A DNA stretch of 64,000 nt from Bradyrhizobium sp. SZCCT0231 (GTDB taxonomy: Bacteria; Pseudomonadota; Alphaproteobacteria; Rhizobiales; Xanthobacteraceae), in contig NZ_JAFCKP010000001.1 of NCBI RefSeq assembly GCF_018130245.1, positions 1,541,969-1,605,968 of the forward strand, in the 5' to 3' direction. Shown here piece by piece: positions 54,471 to 64,000 of the stretch. The position numbers and the translations under genes are program-made. Below the pieces are notes generated by a model, which saw only the letters and a list, made by a program, of their open reading frames with translations, was not told the origin of the DNA and did not search any database. How positions within the stretch are numbered: the first letter of the stretch is position 1; every line of letters starts with the position of its first letter.

Positions 54471-54868
54471 TTCGAGCGATCGACCAACCGGCCCGGCGCC
54501 GCCTTGTGGTGGAACTGCAGCGCGATCAGCAGCGATTTCATCGCCCGCAGCGGCAACAGCGTGGTGGCGAGAATCAGCGGCAGCCAGAGCACGGCATGAA
54601 GCCAGTATGGCGGCTGGTATTTGACTTCGACGATGAGTGCGCACGCAACAACGATGCCGCCGGCCAGCATGATGATGAAGATCGCCGGACCGTCGCCGGT
54701 ATCGATGAAGGCGTAGTCGAGGCCGCAACGGTCGCAAGCGGGCGCGAGCGTCAGGAAGCCCGCATAGAGCTTGCCCTGGCCGCAGCGCGGGCATTTGCAG
54801 GCAAGCCCGCGCATCGCGCTTTGCAGGACGGTGGTTTCGGGCTGGGGATTGCTGGCGGTGTCGTTCAT
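54467..54868 (-). CDS. DUF983 membrane protein (oxidase operon)
   Basis: A 133-residue protein with a zinc-ribbon-like N-terminus (CKCPRCGQGKL, ACDRCGLDY) and two membrane helices (GPAIFIIMLAGGIVVACALI and WLHAVLWLPLILATTLLPLR). DUF983 genes regularly lie between coxIII and surf1 in alphaproteobacteria and probably help oxidase assembly. The ATG at 54868 is chosen. Confidence 0.88.
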   Translation of the reverse strand: MNDTASNPQPETTVLQSAMRGLACKCPRCGQGKLYAGFLTLAPACDRCGLDYAFIDTGDGPAIFIIMLAGGIVVACALIVEVKYQPPYWLHAVLWLPLILATTLLPLRAMKSLLIALQFHHKAAPGRLVDRSK

Positions 54869-54964
54869 GATGGCGGACCCTATCACAGTTTCCGCCGAAC
54901 TTCCGGCGGCCGGAAAGCGAAAGGGCGGCCCTGCGGCCGCCCTTTCTGATCGGCTCGATACGGC

Positions 54965-55861
54965 TCAGTGTGCGGCGTGGGCCATGGTCTCGGCGCCACG
55001 TCCCCAGACGTAGATGCAGAGGAACAGGAACAGCCAGACCACGTCGACGAAGTGCCAGTACCAGGCGGCGAATTCGAAGCCGAGATGCTGCTTCGGCGTA
55101 AAATGGCCGGCATAGGCGCGGACCAGGCAGACCAGCAGGAAGATCGTGCCGACCAGCACGTGGAAGCCGTGAAAGCCGGTCGCCATGAAGAAGGTCGCGC
55201 CGTAGACGTTGCCGGCAAAGGAGAACGCCGCGTGGCTGTACTCATAGGCCTGCACGCAGGTGAAGAGCGCGCCGAGCACGACGGTGAGGATCAGGCCGTA
55301 TTTCAGGCCCTGGCGATCGTTCTCGAGCAGCGCATGGTGCGCCCAGGTCACGGTGGTGCCTGACGTCAGCAGGATCAGTGTGTTCAGCAGCGGCAGATGC
55401 CAGGGATCGAAAGTCTCGATGCCCTTCGGCGGCCAGGTGCCGGGGACCGCGCAGGCACCGGGCTGGGTGCCGAGGCCGCAGCCGAACACCGCATCGCGGG
55501 TGGCGTGGACGGCGTCGGCCGGAAACAGCGCCGCGTTGAAATAAGCCCAGAACCAGGCGACGAAGAACATCACCTCGGAGGCGATGAACAGGATCATGCC
55601 GTAGCGGTGATGCAGCTGCACGACGCGGGTATGGTCGCCCTTGTACTGAGCTTCCTTGATCACGTCGCCCCACCAGCTCGCCATGGTGTAGAGCACGCCC
55701 ACGGTGCCGACGCCGAACACGATCGGCGCCGCGGAGAACATGTGGTGCATCCAGGCGATCGCGCCGACCGCCATGATGAAAGCCGAAAGCGAGCCGACGG
55801 CCGGCCAGGGAGAGGGATCGACCAGGTGATAGTCGTGATGCTTGGTGTGCGCCGTGGCCAT
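54965..55861 (-). CDS. ctaE: Cytochrome c oxidase subunit III
   Basis: A 298-residue inner-membrane protein with seven helices. Typical segments: [60 protein letters not shown] and [20 protein letters not shown]. Subunit III stabilises the aa3 oxidase core. It follows ctaG on the same strand. Confidence 0.96.
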   Translation of the reverse strand: MATAHTKHHDYHLVDPSPWPAVGSLSAFIMAVGAIAWMHHMFSAAPIVFGVGTVGVLYTMASWWGDVIKEAQYKGDHTRVVQLHHRYGMILFIASEVMFFVAWFWAYFNAALFPADAVHATRDAVFGCGLGTQPGACAVPGTWPPKGIETFDPWHLPLLNTLILLTSGTTVTWAHHALLENDRQGLKYGLILTVVLGALFTCVQAYEYSHAAFSFAGNVYGATFFMATGFHGFHVLVGTIFLLVCLVRAYAGHFTPKQHLGFEFAAWYWHFVDVVWLFLFLCIYVWGRGAETMAHAAH

Positions 55862-55939
55862 TTCCGTCTCTCTCCTCAATCCCGTGCCTATCAGGCACTT
55901 ATCCCCTTGTTTCCAACCGCCTGAGCGTCAGCCCGGCGG

Positions 55940-56578
55940 TCAAAGATTTCCCTTGCGCTTGTCGTCCTCGCTGGCGGCGAGCGGCTTCACCACCGGATCG
56001 CGCACCGGATAGAACGTGTAGGACAGCGTGATCGTGTTCAGCCCGTCGTTCTCGCGGTCCTCGGCGATCGAGGGATCGACGTAGAACACGACCGGCATCT
56101 CGCGCTTCTCGCCGGGCGCCATGGTCTGCTCGGTGAAGCAGAAGCAGTTGATCTTCTGGAAGTAGGAGCCGACCGTCAGCGGCGCGACGTTGTAGGCGGC
56201 CTGGCCCGCAGTGGTTCGCGCGGCCTGATTGGTCACGGTGTAGAAGACAGTCACGACCTGGCCGATATTGACCTCGATCTCGCTCTGCTCCGGCTCGAAC
56301 TTCCAGGGCAGCCCGGGCGCGACGTTGGAATCGAAGCGCACCGAGATCTTCCGCGCGATCGGGCCAGTGGCCGGCGCCGAGGTTGCAACCTGCGTCGTGC
56401 CGTTGAAGCCGGTGGCGCGGCAGAACCAGTTGTAGAACGGCACCGCCGCGTAGGAGGCCCCGACCATCAGCGCGACCACGCCGCCGCAGATGGAAGCAAC
56501 CACCACATCCCGACCCAGCCCGCGGCCCTTGCCCGGCTTGGCGCTGACGTCCCGCGATATGGTCGGCTCGTGATCCAT
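55940..56578 (-). CDS. ctaG: Cytochrome c oxidase assembly protein CtaG/Cox11
   Basis: A 212-residue protein: one N-terminal membrane helix ([20 protein letters not shown]) and a periplasmic immunoglobulin-like copper-binding domain with the CFCF motif ([20 protein letters not shown]). It delivers copper to the CuB site of subunit I. The ATG at 56578 lies five bases after the coxF-like stop. Confidence 0.95.
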   Translation of the reverse strand: MDHEPTISRDVSAKPGKGRGLGRDVVVASICGGVVALMVGASYAAVPFYNWFCRATGFNGTTQVATSAPATGPIARKISVRFDSNVAPGLPWKFEPEQSEIEVNIGQVVTVFYTVTNQAARTTAGQAAYNVAPLTVGSYFQKINCFCFTEQTMAPGEKREMPVVFYVDPSIAEDRENDGLNTITLSYTFYPVRDPVVKPLAASEDDKRKGNL

Positions 56579-56583
56579 GTTTC

Positions 56584-56760
56584 CTACATCGGCCGCACGA
56601 GTACTGCCGGCCCCTTGACCATGGTGACGGCGAAGAACAGCACCACGAGGACGCCGAGCGCCAAGGCGATGGCAATGGAGCGCTGACGACGGCTCTTCCG
56701 TTGCGCCTCGGTGAGGACGATTCCATCTGGCTCGCGTTTGTCGGCCATCGCTGCGATCAT
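56584..56760 (-). CDS. Small CoxF-like membrane protein (58 aa)
   Basis: A 58-residue protein with one membrane helix ([20 protein letters not shown]) after a basic stretch ([11 protein letters not shown]). It starts in an ATGA overlap with ctaB; an internal Met at 56748 is an alternative start. Small proteins in this slot between ctaB and ctaG are called CoxF in some alphaproteobacteria. Too short for many automatic searches. Confidence 0.82.
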   Translation of the reverse strand: MIAAMADKREPDGIVLTEAQRKSRRQRSIAIALALGVLVVLFFAVTMVKGPAVLVRPM

Positions 56761-57701
56761 GCGCCCCCTGCCATCGGAGCAAGCGCCCGATACACGACCT
56801 CGGCCAGCAGGGTCGCGAACAGCGCGAACAGATACAGGATCGAGAAGGCAAACAGCTTGCGGGTTGCGCGCAGCGACTGGCTGCGTTCGCGGCGCATATA
56901 GACGTTGATCGCGAGCACCAGCATGCCGGCGCCGAGGATCAGCGAGACGATGCCGTAGACCGCGTCGAAATAGCCGAGCGCCCAGGGCGCAGCGGCAACC
57001 GCGATCAGCACGATGGTGTAAAGCAGGATCTGCAGCCGCGTCGCGTCGGGACCGGCGACGTTGGGCAGCATCGGAATGCCGGCACGCGCGTAGTCGTCGG
57101 AGCGGAACAGCGCCAGCGCCCAGAAATGCGGCGGGGTCCAGAAGAAGATGATGGCAAACAGCAGCAGCGGCTCGACATCGACCGTGCCCGTCACCGAGGC
57201 CCAGGCCACCACCGGCGGTAGCGCGCCGGCCGCGCCGCCGATCACGATGTTCTGCGCGGTCCAGCGCTTCAGCCACATCGTGTAGATCACGACGTAGAAG
57301 AAGATGGTGAAGGCGAGCAGTGCGCCCGCGACCCAGTTGACGAGGATGCCGAGCGTCATCACCGAGAAGAAGGCGAGCGTCATGCCGAACGCCATGGCTT
57401 CAGGGCTCGTGATGCGGCCGCGCGGGATCGGCCGGTTCGCCGTGCGCGACATCTTGGCGTCGATGTCGCCTTCGAGCGCCATGTTGAGTGCCCCGGAGGC
57501 GCCGGCGCCGACCGCAATGCAGAGCAGCGAGGTGATGGCCAGCACGGGGTGGAAATGCCCGGGCGCCATCGCCATCCCGACCAGCGCGGTGAAGATCACC
57601 AGCGACATCACCCGCGGCTTGAGCAACGCGATGTAGTCGGCCACCTCCGCTTCGGAGATGCGGGGATTGATGTCGGCAGCGTGGTGGTCGAGGACGGACA
57701 C
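56757..57701 (-). CDS. ctaB: Protoheme IX farnesyltransferase (heme O synthase)
   Basis: A 314-residue UbiA-type prenyltransferase with about nine helices. The Asp-rich/NRP motif is [17 protein letters not shown], and the second is [17 protein letters not shown]. It attaches farnesyl to heme b to make heme O, the precursor of heme A for the aa3 oxidase. It lies 61 bases after ctaD and overlaps the small coxF-like gene. Confidence 0.96.
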   Translation of the reverse strand: MSVLDHHAADINPRISEAEVADYIALLKPRVMSLVIFTALVGMAMAPGHFHPVLAITSLLCIAVGAGASGALNMALEGDIDAKMSRTANRPIPRGRITSPEAMAFGMTLAFFSVMTLGILVNWVAGALLAFTIFFYVVIYTMWLKRWTAQNIVIGGAAGALPPVVAWASVTGTVDVEPLLLFAIIFFWTPPHFWALALFRSDDYARAGIPMLPNVAGPDATRLQILLYTIVLIAVAAAPWALGYFDAVYGIVSLILGAGMLVLAINVYMRRERSQSLRATRKLFAFSILYLFALFATLLAEVVYRALAPMAGGA

Positions 57702-57762
57702 TTAATTCAACTCGCTTCGTTATAGAGCCGCGGCGCCCGTCACGGGCGCCGCGGGAGATCGA

Positions 57763-59454
<1,692 letters not shown>

Positions 59455-59465
59455 TCACCCGACGC

Positions 59466-60320
59466 TTACTGCGTCGGGCCGGCCGCGGAGGCGTAGGTGC
59501 TGGTGCCGCCGCTCGCATATTTCTTCTTCGCCGCCTCGACCCAGGAGGCGAACTCCTGGTCGCTCACGACACGCACGGCGATCGGCATGAAAGCGTGATC
59601 CTTGCCGCACAGTTCCGAGCACTGACCGTAGTACATGCCGGTCTTGGTGGCCTTGAACCAGGTCTCGTTCAGACGGCCCGGAATGGCGTCGATCTTGATG
59701 CCGAAAGCCGGCACCGCGAAGGCGTGGATGACGTCGGCGCCGGTGGTCTGGACGCGAATCACCTTGTTGACCGGCACCACCATCTCGTTGTCGACGCCGA
59801 GCAGGCGAGGCTGCTTGTCCTGCGCCATCAGCGAGTCGAACTCGAACTTGCCGTTATCCGGATAGGCATAGGACCAGTACCACTGCTTGCCGGTCGCCTT
59901 GATGGTCAGATCCGCCTTCGGCACGTCGAGCTCCAGGAACAGAAGCCGGAACGACGGCACCGAGACGCCGACCAGGATCAGCACCGGAACGAGCGTCCAG
60001 GCCACCTCGATCAGCGTGTTGTGGGTGGTCCGCGACGGCACCGGATTGGCCTTCGCGTTGAACTTGATGACCACGATCACAAGCAGCGCCAGGACGAACA
60101 GCGTGATCAGGGTGATCAGCACGAACAGGAAATTGTGGAACCAGACGATATTGTCCATCACCGGGGAACCGGACTGCTGGAGCGTCCACTCCCACGGCGC
60201 CGGCTGCCCGAGCTCGGCGAATGCCGCACCACCCGTCGCCAGCGTGACGCCAGCCGCCACCAAGGCGATGGTGGCCAATCCCAGCAATTGCCGGCCCACC
60301 CGACCCATCGACATCCTCAT
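59466..60320 (-). CDS. ctaC: Cytochrome c oxidase subunit II
   Basis: A 284-residue protein: a signal peptide (about 1-35), two membrane helices (NIVWFHNFLFVLITLITLFV and a following one), and a periplasmic cupredoxin domain with the CuA ligands in YGQCSELCGKDHAFMP plus an upstream His. It has no C-terminal heme c domain. It is the first gene of the minus-strand operon. ATGs at 60320, 60314 and 60308 are all possible. Confidence 0.96.
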   Translation of the reverse strand: MRMSMGRVGRQLLGLATIALVAAGVTLATGGAAFAELGQPAPWEWTLQQSGSPVMDNIVWFHNFLFVLITLITLFVLALLVIVVIKFNAKANPVPSRTTHNTLIEVAWTLVPVLILVGVSVPSFRLLFLELDVPKADLTIKATGKQWYWSYAYPDNGKFEFDSLMAQDKQPRLLGVDNEMVVPVNKVIRVQTTGADVIHAFAVPAFGIKIDAIPGRLNETWFKATKTGMYYGQCSELCGKDHAFMPIAVRVVSDQEFASWVEAAKKKYASGGTSTYASAAGPTQ

Positions 60321-60779
60321 GCCGTTCGCGCTCCCCTTACGAAATCACCCCAAGTGCGCTCCCCTGTTTCCGGGAAACGCTTATTCGATCCGCCAGTCCG
60401 ACAAACCGCCACGCAAGAATACCTCTAAGAGGAATTGGGGCCAGATCGCTAGAACGCGAAATCAAGCCTCTCAAACCATAATTCTTGATCTATCGCAATG
60501 CAGTCTTGAGCCTGGTCTGCCAGCGATCACCGGCAAGATATTTCCCAGTAACATCAGACAAAAATACCGTTTCCCGGGATGCTGCGGCTTGACAGCGGAA
60601 TTGCCCGCGGTAGGCACTGGCAGACAGCCGCGCAGGAGCCTGATTCGTGCGGGCAATGGCGGTGTGGGCGGCGCGGAATTTGCTTGGGAATCGCCTTCAA
60701 GGCGCCGTCATTTCCGTATCAGTCCGCCAGATCAGTCCGCCAAGCGCGAGCGACCCAGGCGAGCAGAGGGACCGACCCG
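60321..60779. other. Divergent regulatory region between ctaC and the IalB-type gene
   Basis: No gene supported. The stretch is less GC-rich than its surroundings and must hold the cytochrome oxidase operon promoter. A near-consensus FixK-type site at 60485-60498 is listed separately. Confidence 0.45.
60485..60498 (-). promoter_or_regulatory. Weak FixK/FNR-like site upstream of ctaC
   Basis: TTGATCTATCGCAA has one intact TTGAT half and a degenerate CGCAA half. It lies about 170 bp before the ctaC start. Sites with one changed half-site can function in Bradyrhizobium, but chance occurrence cannot be excluded. Confidence 0.3.
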
Positions 60780-61313
60780 ATGGAGCTTTCGAGATCGATG
60801 GCAAGGCCGGCGAACGGCCTCCCGGCGCTGGCCGCCCTCGTGGCTGCGATCGTCCTGCTGGCGCTTCCGGGCCTCGCCCATGCGCAGGGCGCGGTACGGT
60901 CCGTCCATGGCGACTGGCAGATCCGCTGCGACACTCCGCCGGGCGCCCAGACCGAGCAATGCGCCCTGATCCAGAGCGTGGTGGCCGAAGACCGCTCCAA
61001 TGCCGGCCTGACCGTGATCGTGCTCAAGACCGCCGACCAGAAGAGCCGCCTGATGCGCGTGGTCGCCCCGCTCGGGGTCCTGTTGCCCTCGGGCCTCGGC
61101 CTCAAGCTCGACAACCAGGACGTCGGCCGCGCCGGCTTCGTCCGCTGCCTCCCCAACGGCTGCGTCGCCGAGGTCGTCCTCGAAGACAAGCTGCTCGGCC
61201 AGCTCCGCAGCGCCAAGACCGCGACCTTCATCATCTTCGAGACCCCCGAAGAAGGCATCGGCTTCCCGCTCAGCCTGAACGGGCTCGGCGAGGGCTATGA
61301 CAAGCTGCCGTAG
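60780..61313 (+). CDS. Invasion-associated locus B (IalB) family protein
   Basis: A 177-residue protein with a signal peptide (LPALAALVAAIVLLALPGLA, cleavage after HAQ). The IalB marks are SVHGDWQIRCDTPPGAQTEQ, CALIQSVVAEDRSNAGLTVI and RCLPNGCVAEVVLEDKLLGQ, with four conserved Cys. IalB proteins are small periplasmic beta-sandwich proteins, common in Rhizobiales without a known enzymatic role. The ATG at 60780 is chosen; the frame is open upstream but non-coding in character. Confidence 0.88.
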   Translation: MELSRSMARPANGLPALAALVAAIVLLALPGLAHAQGAVRSVHGDWQIRCDTPPGAQTEQCALIQSVVAEDRSNAGLTVIVLKTADQKSRLMRVVAPLGVLLPSGLGLKLDNQDVGRAGFVRCLPNGCVAEVVLEDKLLGQLRSAKTATFIIFETPEEGIGFPLSLNGLGEGYDKLP

Positions 61314-61347
61314 GGGTTTTTCGAACACCACGCTACGCTGCCAATCC

Positions 61348-61483
61348 CGTCATCCTGAGGCGCGAAGCCTGCGATGCGAAGCATCGCGAGCTGAGCCTCG
61401 AAGGATGAACGGCCGAGCTGCCAGCCGGGCCGTCGTCCTTCGAGGCTCGCCTTGCTTTGCAAGGCGAGCGCCTCAGGATGACG
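61348..61483. repeat. Large palindromic repeat (CGTCATCCTGAGGCGC type)
   Basis: CGTCATCCTGAGGCGC at the left pairs with GCGCCTCAGGATGACG-like sequence at the right end. Inner arms GAGCCTCGAAGGATGAACGG and CCGTCGTCCTTCGAGGCTC pair, and a terminal hairpin GCTCGCCTTGC...GCAAGGCGAGC occurs. It lies between the IalB-type gene and tldD. Confidence 0.85.
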
Positions 61484-61626
61484 GTGATGGACCAAAGCTT
61501 TCGATCTGCACTTCGGATATGACAATGATTTCAATCATGTTGTTTCCGTAATGTGACGCCCCGCCTCTCGCGGAACCGGTCCGAAACCATTATCTTGCCC
61601 CACATCTTCCGCTAATGGACGGACGC

Positions 61627-63054
61627 ATGACAAACCCTGCCACAACCTCCCTGCTCGACCGCGCCAATCTCGACCGCGACCAGGTTCGCCACGAGGTCGC
61701 GCGCGGACTTTCCGGTGCCGACGATGGCGAGCTGTTCCTGGAGTACAGCCAGACCGAAGCGCTGATGTTCGACAATGGGCGGCTGAAGCAGGCGACCTAT
61801 GACACCTCGCAGGGCTTCGGCCTGCGCGCCGTCAAGGACGACGCGGTCGGTTATGCGCATTCCTCCGACGTCTCGCTGCCGGCGCTGATTCGCGCCGCCG
61901 ACGCCGTCGCCGCCGTGCGGGGCGGTTACTCCGGCAGCTTCGCCGCGCCGCCCCCACACACCAATGTGCGGCTCTATGGCGACGACAATCCGCTGGATGC
62001 CCCGGGCTTCGAGACAAAAGTAAAACTGCTCGCCGAGATCGACGCTTACCTGCGCGACAAGGATCCGCGGGTGCGGCAGGTCAGCGTCAGCCTGGGCGCG
62101 ACCTGGCAGGTGGTTGAAATCCTGCGGCCCGACGGCGAGAGCTATCGCGACATCCGCCCGCTGGTGCGCGTCAACATTTCCGTCGTCGCCGGCCAGGGCG
62201 ACCGCCAGGAGAGCGGCAGCAAGGGCTATGGCGGCCGTGCCGGCTATGCCGAATTCATCGAGAGCAGGAGCTGGCGCGAGGCCGCCGACGGCGCCCTGCG
62301 CGAGGCGCTCGTCAACCTGGAATCGATTCCCGCCCCCGCCGGCGAGATGGACGTCGTGCTCGGCGCCGGCTGGCCCGGCGTGATGTTGCATGAAGCGGTC
62401 GGCCATGGCCTCGAGGGCGACTTCAACCGCAAGAAGACGTCCGCATTTGCGGGCCTGATGGGCCAGCAGGTCGCGGCCAAGGGCGTCACCGTGGTCGATG
62501 ACGGCACCATGGCCTCGCGCCGTGGCTCGCTCTCGATCGACGACGAGGGCACGCCGACCAATCGCACCGTGCTGATCGAGGACGGCATCCTCGTCGGCTA
62601 CATGCAGGACCGCCAGAACGCACGGCTGATGAACATGAAGCCGACCGGCAACGGCCGCCGCCAGGGTTATGCCCATGTGCCGATGCCGCGCATGACCAAC
62701 ACCTACATGCTCGCGGGCGACCGCGATCCGGCCGAGATCCTCGCCTCGGTGAAGAACGGCGTGTTCGCCGCGAATTTCGGCGGCGGCCAGGTCGACATCA
62801 CCTCGGGCAAATACGTGTTCCAGTGCACCGAGGCCTACAAGATCGAGAACGGCAAGCTGGGTGCGCCGCTGAAGGGCGCCATGCTGATCGGCAACGGGCC
62901 GACCGACCTGCATCGCATCCGCATGATCGGCAACGACCTTGCGCTCGATACCGGCATCGGAACCTGCGGCAAGAACGGTCAGGGCGTGCCTGTCGGCGTC
63001 GGCCAGCCGTCGCTGCTGATGGAGCGTATCACGGTGGGTGGAACGGGCGCATGA
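61627..63054 (+). CDS. tldD: Metalloprotease TldD
   Basis: A 475-residue zinc protease of the TldD/TldE family, which processes small peptides such as microcin B17 precursor and acts with TldE (PmbA). The zinc motif HEAVGHGLEGD lies in WPGVMLHEAVGHGLEGDFNR. Family segments LEYSQTEALMFDNGRLKQAT and QGFGLRAVKDDAVGYAHSSD are intact. ATGs at 61615 and 61627 are both in frame; GGACG upstream favours the second. The stop overlaps lepB in ATGA. TldE is not in the window. Confidence 0.94.
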   Translation: MTNPATTSLLDRANLDRDQVRHEVARGLSGADDGELFLEYSQTEALMFDNGRLKQATYDTSQGFGLRAVKDDAVGYAHSSDVSLPALIRAADAVAAVRGGYSGSFAAPPPHTNVRLYGDDNPLDAPGFETKVKLLAEIDAYLRDKDPRVRQVSVSLGATWQVVEILRPDGESYRDIRPLVRVNISVVAGQGDRQESGSKGYGGRAGYAEFIESRSWREAADGALREALVNLESIPAPAGEMDVVLGAGWPGVMLHEAVGHGLEGDFNRKKTSAFAGLMGQQVAAKGVTVVDDGTMASRRGSLSIDDEGTPTNRTVLIEDGILVGYMQDRQNARLMNMKPTGNGRRQGYAHVPMPRMTNTYMLAGDRDPAEILASVKNGVFAANFGGGQVDITSGKYVFQCTEAYKIENGKLGAPLKGAMLIGNGPTDLHRIRMIGNDLALDTGIGTCGKNGQGVPVGVGQPSLLMERITVGGTGA

Positions 63055-63827
63055 GCGTTGAGAAGGCAACTGTCACCCCGAAGCGGAAAAGCAGCGGCTG
63101 GGGTGGGCAACTCGTGCAGCTCGCCGGCATCGTCGCCGCGGTCTTCATCGCCAAGGGCGCGCTCGCCGAGCCGTTCTACGTGCCGTCGGGCTCGATGGAG
63201 CCGACGCTGCTGATCGGGGATGCGCTGCTCGCCTCGAAATTCCCCTATGGCTACGGCACCTCGTCGCTGCCGATTCAGATCAGCCTGCCCGAGAGCGGCC
63301 GCGTCTTCGCGGAGACGCCGAAGCTCGGCGACGTCGTCGTGTTCCGCTGGCCCGGCGATCGCTCGCAGGCCTGGGTCAAGCGCGTCGTGGGTCTGCCCGG
63401 CGACCGCATCCAGATGCGGCAGGGCCAGCTCTTCATCAACGACCGCCCCGCCGAGCTGAAGCCCGATGGCATCGGCGCCGCCGAGGACGACCATGGCGGC
63501 AGCGAGCCCGCCTACCGCTATGTCGAGACGCTGCCGAACGGCGTCTCGCATCTGATCTTCAAGATGCGCGACAGCGGTCCGCTCGACAACACGCCCGAGG
63601 TGACGGTGCCATCAGGCCATCTCTTCGTGCTCGGCGACAACCGCGACAATTCCGCCGACAGCCGCGTGCCGCTGCGCTCCGGCGGCGTCGGCCTGTTGCC
63701 GATCGACAATCTGATCGGCCGTGCGGATGCGGTGCTCGGCTCCTGGGATCTCGGCATGCGCGGCCAGCCGGTGTGGACCTGGCTGTCCGGGTTCAGGCTC
63801 GCGCGGTTCTTCACCGCCGTGCATTGA
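63051..63827 (+). CDS. lepB: Signal peptidase I
   Basis: A 258-residue membrane-bound serine-lysine peptidase that removes signal peptides from exported proteins. One N-terminal membrane helix (LVQLAGIVAAVFIAKGALAE) is followed by the catalytic Ser at about residue 48 (FYVPSGSMEPTLLIGD) and Lys at about 110 (AWVKRVVGLPGD), then VLGDNRDNSADSR. Translationally coupled to tldD. Bradyrhizobium has more than one signal peptidase I gene in my recollection, so this may be one of several paralogues. Confidence 0.93.
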   Translation: MSVEKATVTPKRKSSGWGGQLVQLAGIVAAVFIAKGALAEPFYVPSGSMEPTLLIGDALLASKFPYGYGTSSLPIQISLPESGRVFAETPKLGDVVVFRWPGDRSQAWVKRVVGLPGDRIQMRQGQLFINDRPAELKPDGIGAAEDDHGGSEPAYRYVETLPNGVSHLIFKMRDSGPLDNTPEVTVPSGHLFVLGDNRDNSADSRVPLRSGGVGLLPIDNLIGRADAVLGSWDLGMRGQPVWTWLSGFRLARFFTAVH

Positions 63828-63841
63828 CGGAATCGTAGATC

Positions 63842-63939
63842 GTAGGGTGGGCAAAGCGGAAGCGTGCCCACCACGTCTGTCGCAACGTGGAGAGATGGTG
63901 GGCACGACGCGCGAAGAGCGCGCCTTTGCCCACCCTCAT
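63842..63939. repeat. Palindromic repeat (GTAGGGTGGGCAAAG type), second copy
   Basis: GTAGGGTGGGCAAAGCG at the left and CGCCTTTGCCCACCCT at the right pair, with inner GTGCCCACCA and TGGTGGGCAC. Same family as 42581-42674. It follows lepB. The remaining 61 bases of the window hold no recognisable feature. Confidence 0.85.
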
Positions 63940-64000
63940 ATGGGGATTTGCGAGTCAAGGCCTTTCGGTTGGCTTGAGTGAGTTTGGCGCGGTGCGAGGG

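Overview
The window is high-GC alphaproteobacterial chromosome that I read as Bradyrhizobium, close to B. diazoefficiens/japonicum. The grounds are a 409-residue HemA with an FNR/FixK box upstream, an Irr paralogue, an MddA-type methyltransferase, the ctaCDBGE cytochrome aa3 operon with a small coxF-like gene, an F0-only ATP synthase operon (atpI-B-E-F'-F), and many palindromic intergenic repeats of kinds I associate with this genus. From memory, the gene order matches the USDA 110 region running from coxBA through hemA to irr2 and mddA, in reverse; that is recollection, not a search.

Layout. 0-8 kb: a DUF2235 membrane hydrolase, a LuxR-type response regulator with an overlapping 7TM histidine kinase, small secreted proteins and a GFA-fold protein. 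8-13.3 kb: mddA, a wHTH-TPR regulator, irr2 with a perfect FixK-type box in front of it, DUF2147, a DUF3313 lipoprotein gene broken by an 11-bp tandem duplication, and a TetR regulator. 13.5-18.7 kb: a complete peptide/nickel-class ABC importer. 19-26.5 kb: small genes, an auxin-efflux-type carrier, an outer-membrane beta-barrel protein, a chemotaxis receptor, an MBL hydrolase and aroQ. 26.7-28.1 kb: hemA.

28.2-41.9 kb is a carbon-uptake and signalling region. It holds an SSF-domain hybrid kinase (CrbS-like), a LuxR response regulator (CrbR-like), a DUF4212/ActP-type symporter pair with small membrane proteins, and an MFS carrier. The kinase and regulator genes are separated by about 2.2 kb holding a structured non-coding element and two accessory genes. 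A relic of a normally large exonuclease-CBS-DUF294 protein sits beside the symporter and seems to have lost its middle in frame.

42-53.6 kb: YjbQ, the F0 ATP synthase operon, a GNAT acetyltransferase, thrC with an overlapping M16 peptidase gene, and a divergent NarL/NarX-type two-component pair. 53.7-60.3 kb: the cytochrome aa3 oxidase operon on the minus strand (ctaC-ctaD-ctaB-coxF-ctaG-ctaE-DUF983-surf1). 60.8-64 kb: an IalB-family protein, tldD and lepB.

Heme synthesis (hemA), iron/heme-linked regulation (irr2), a heme-copper oxidase and the F0 proton channel therefore lie within 50 kb. FixK-type boxes precede hemA and irr2, and a weaker candidate lies upstream of ctaC, which suggests oxygen-linked control. 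No tRNA, rRNA, CRISPR array, insertion sequence or prophage was seen. All coordinates, starts and motif positions were read by eye.
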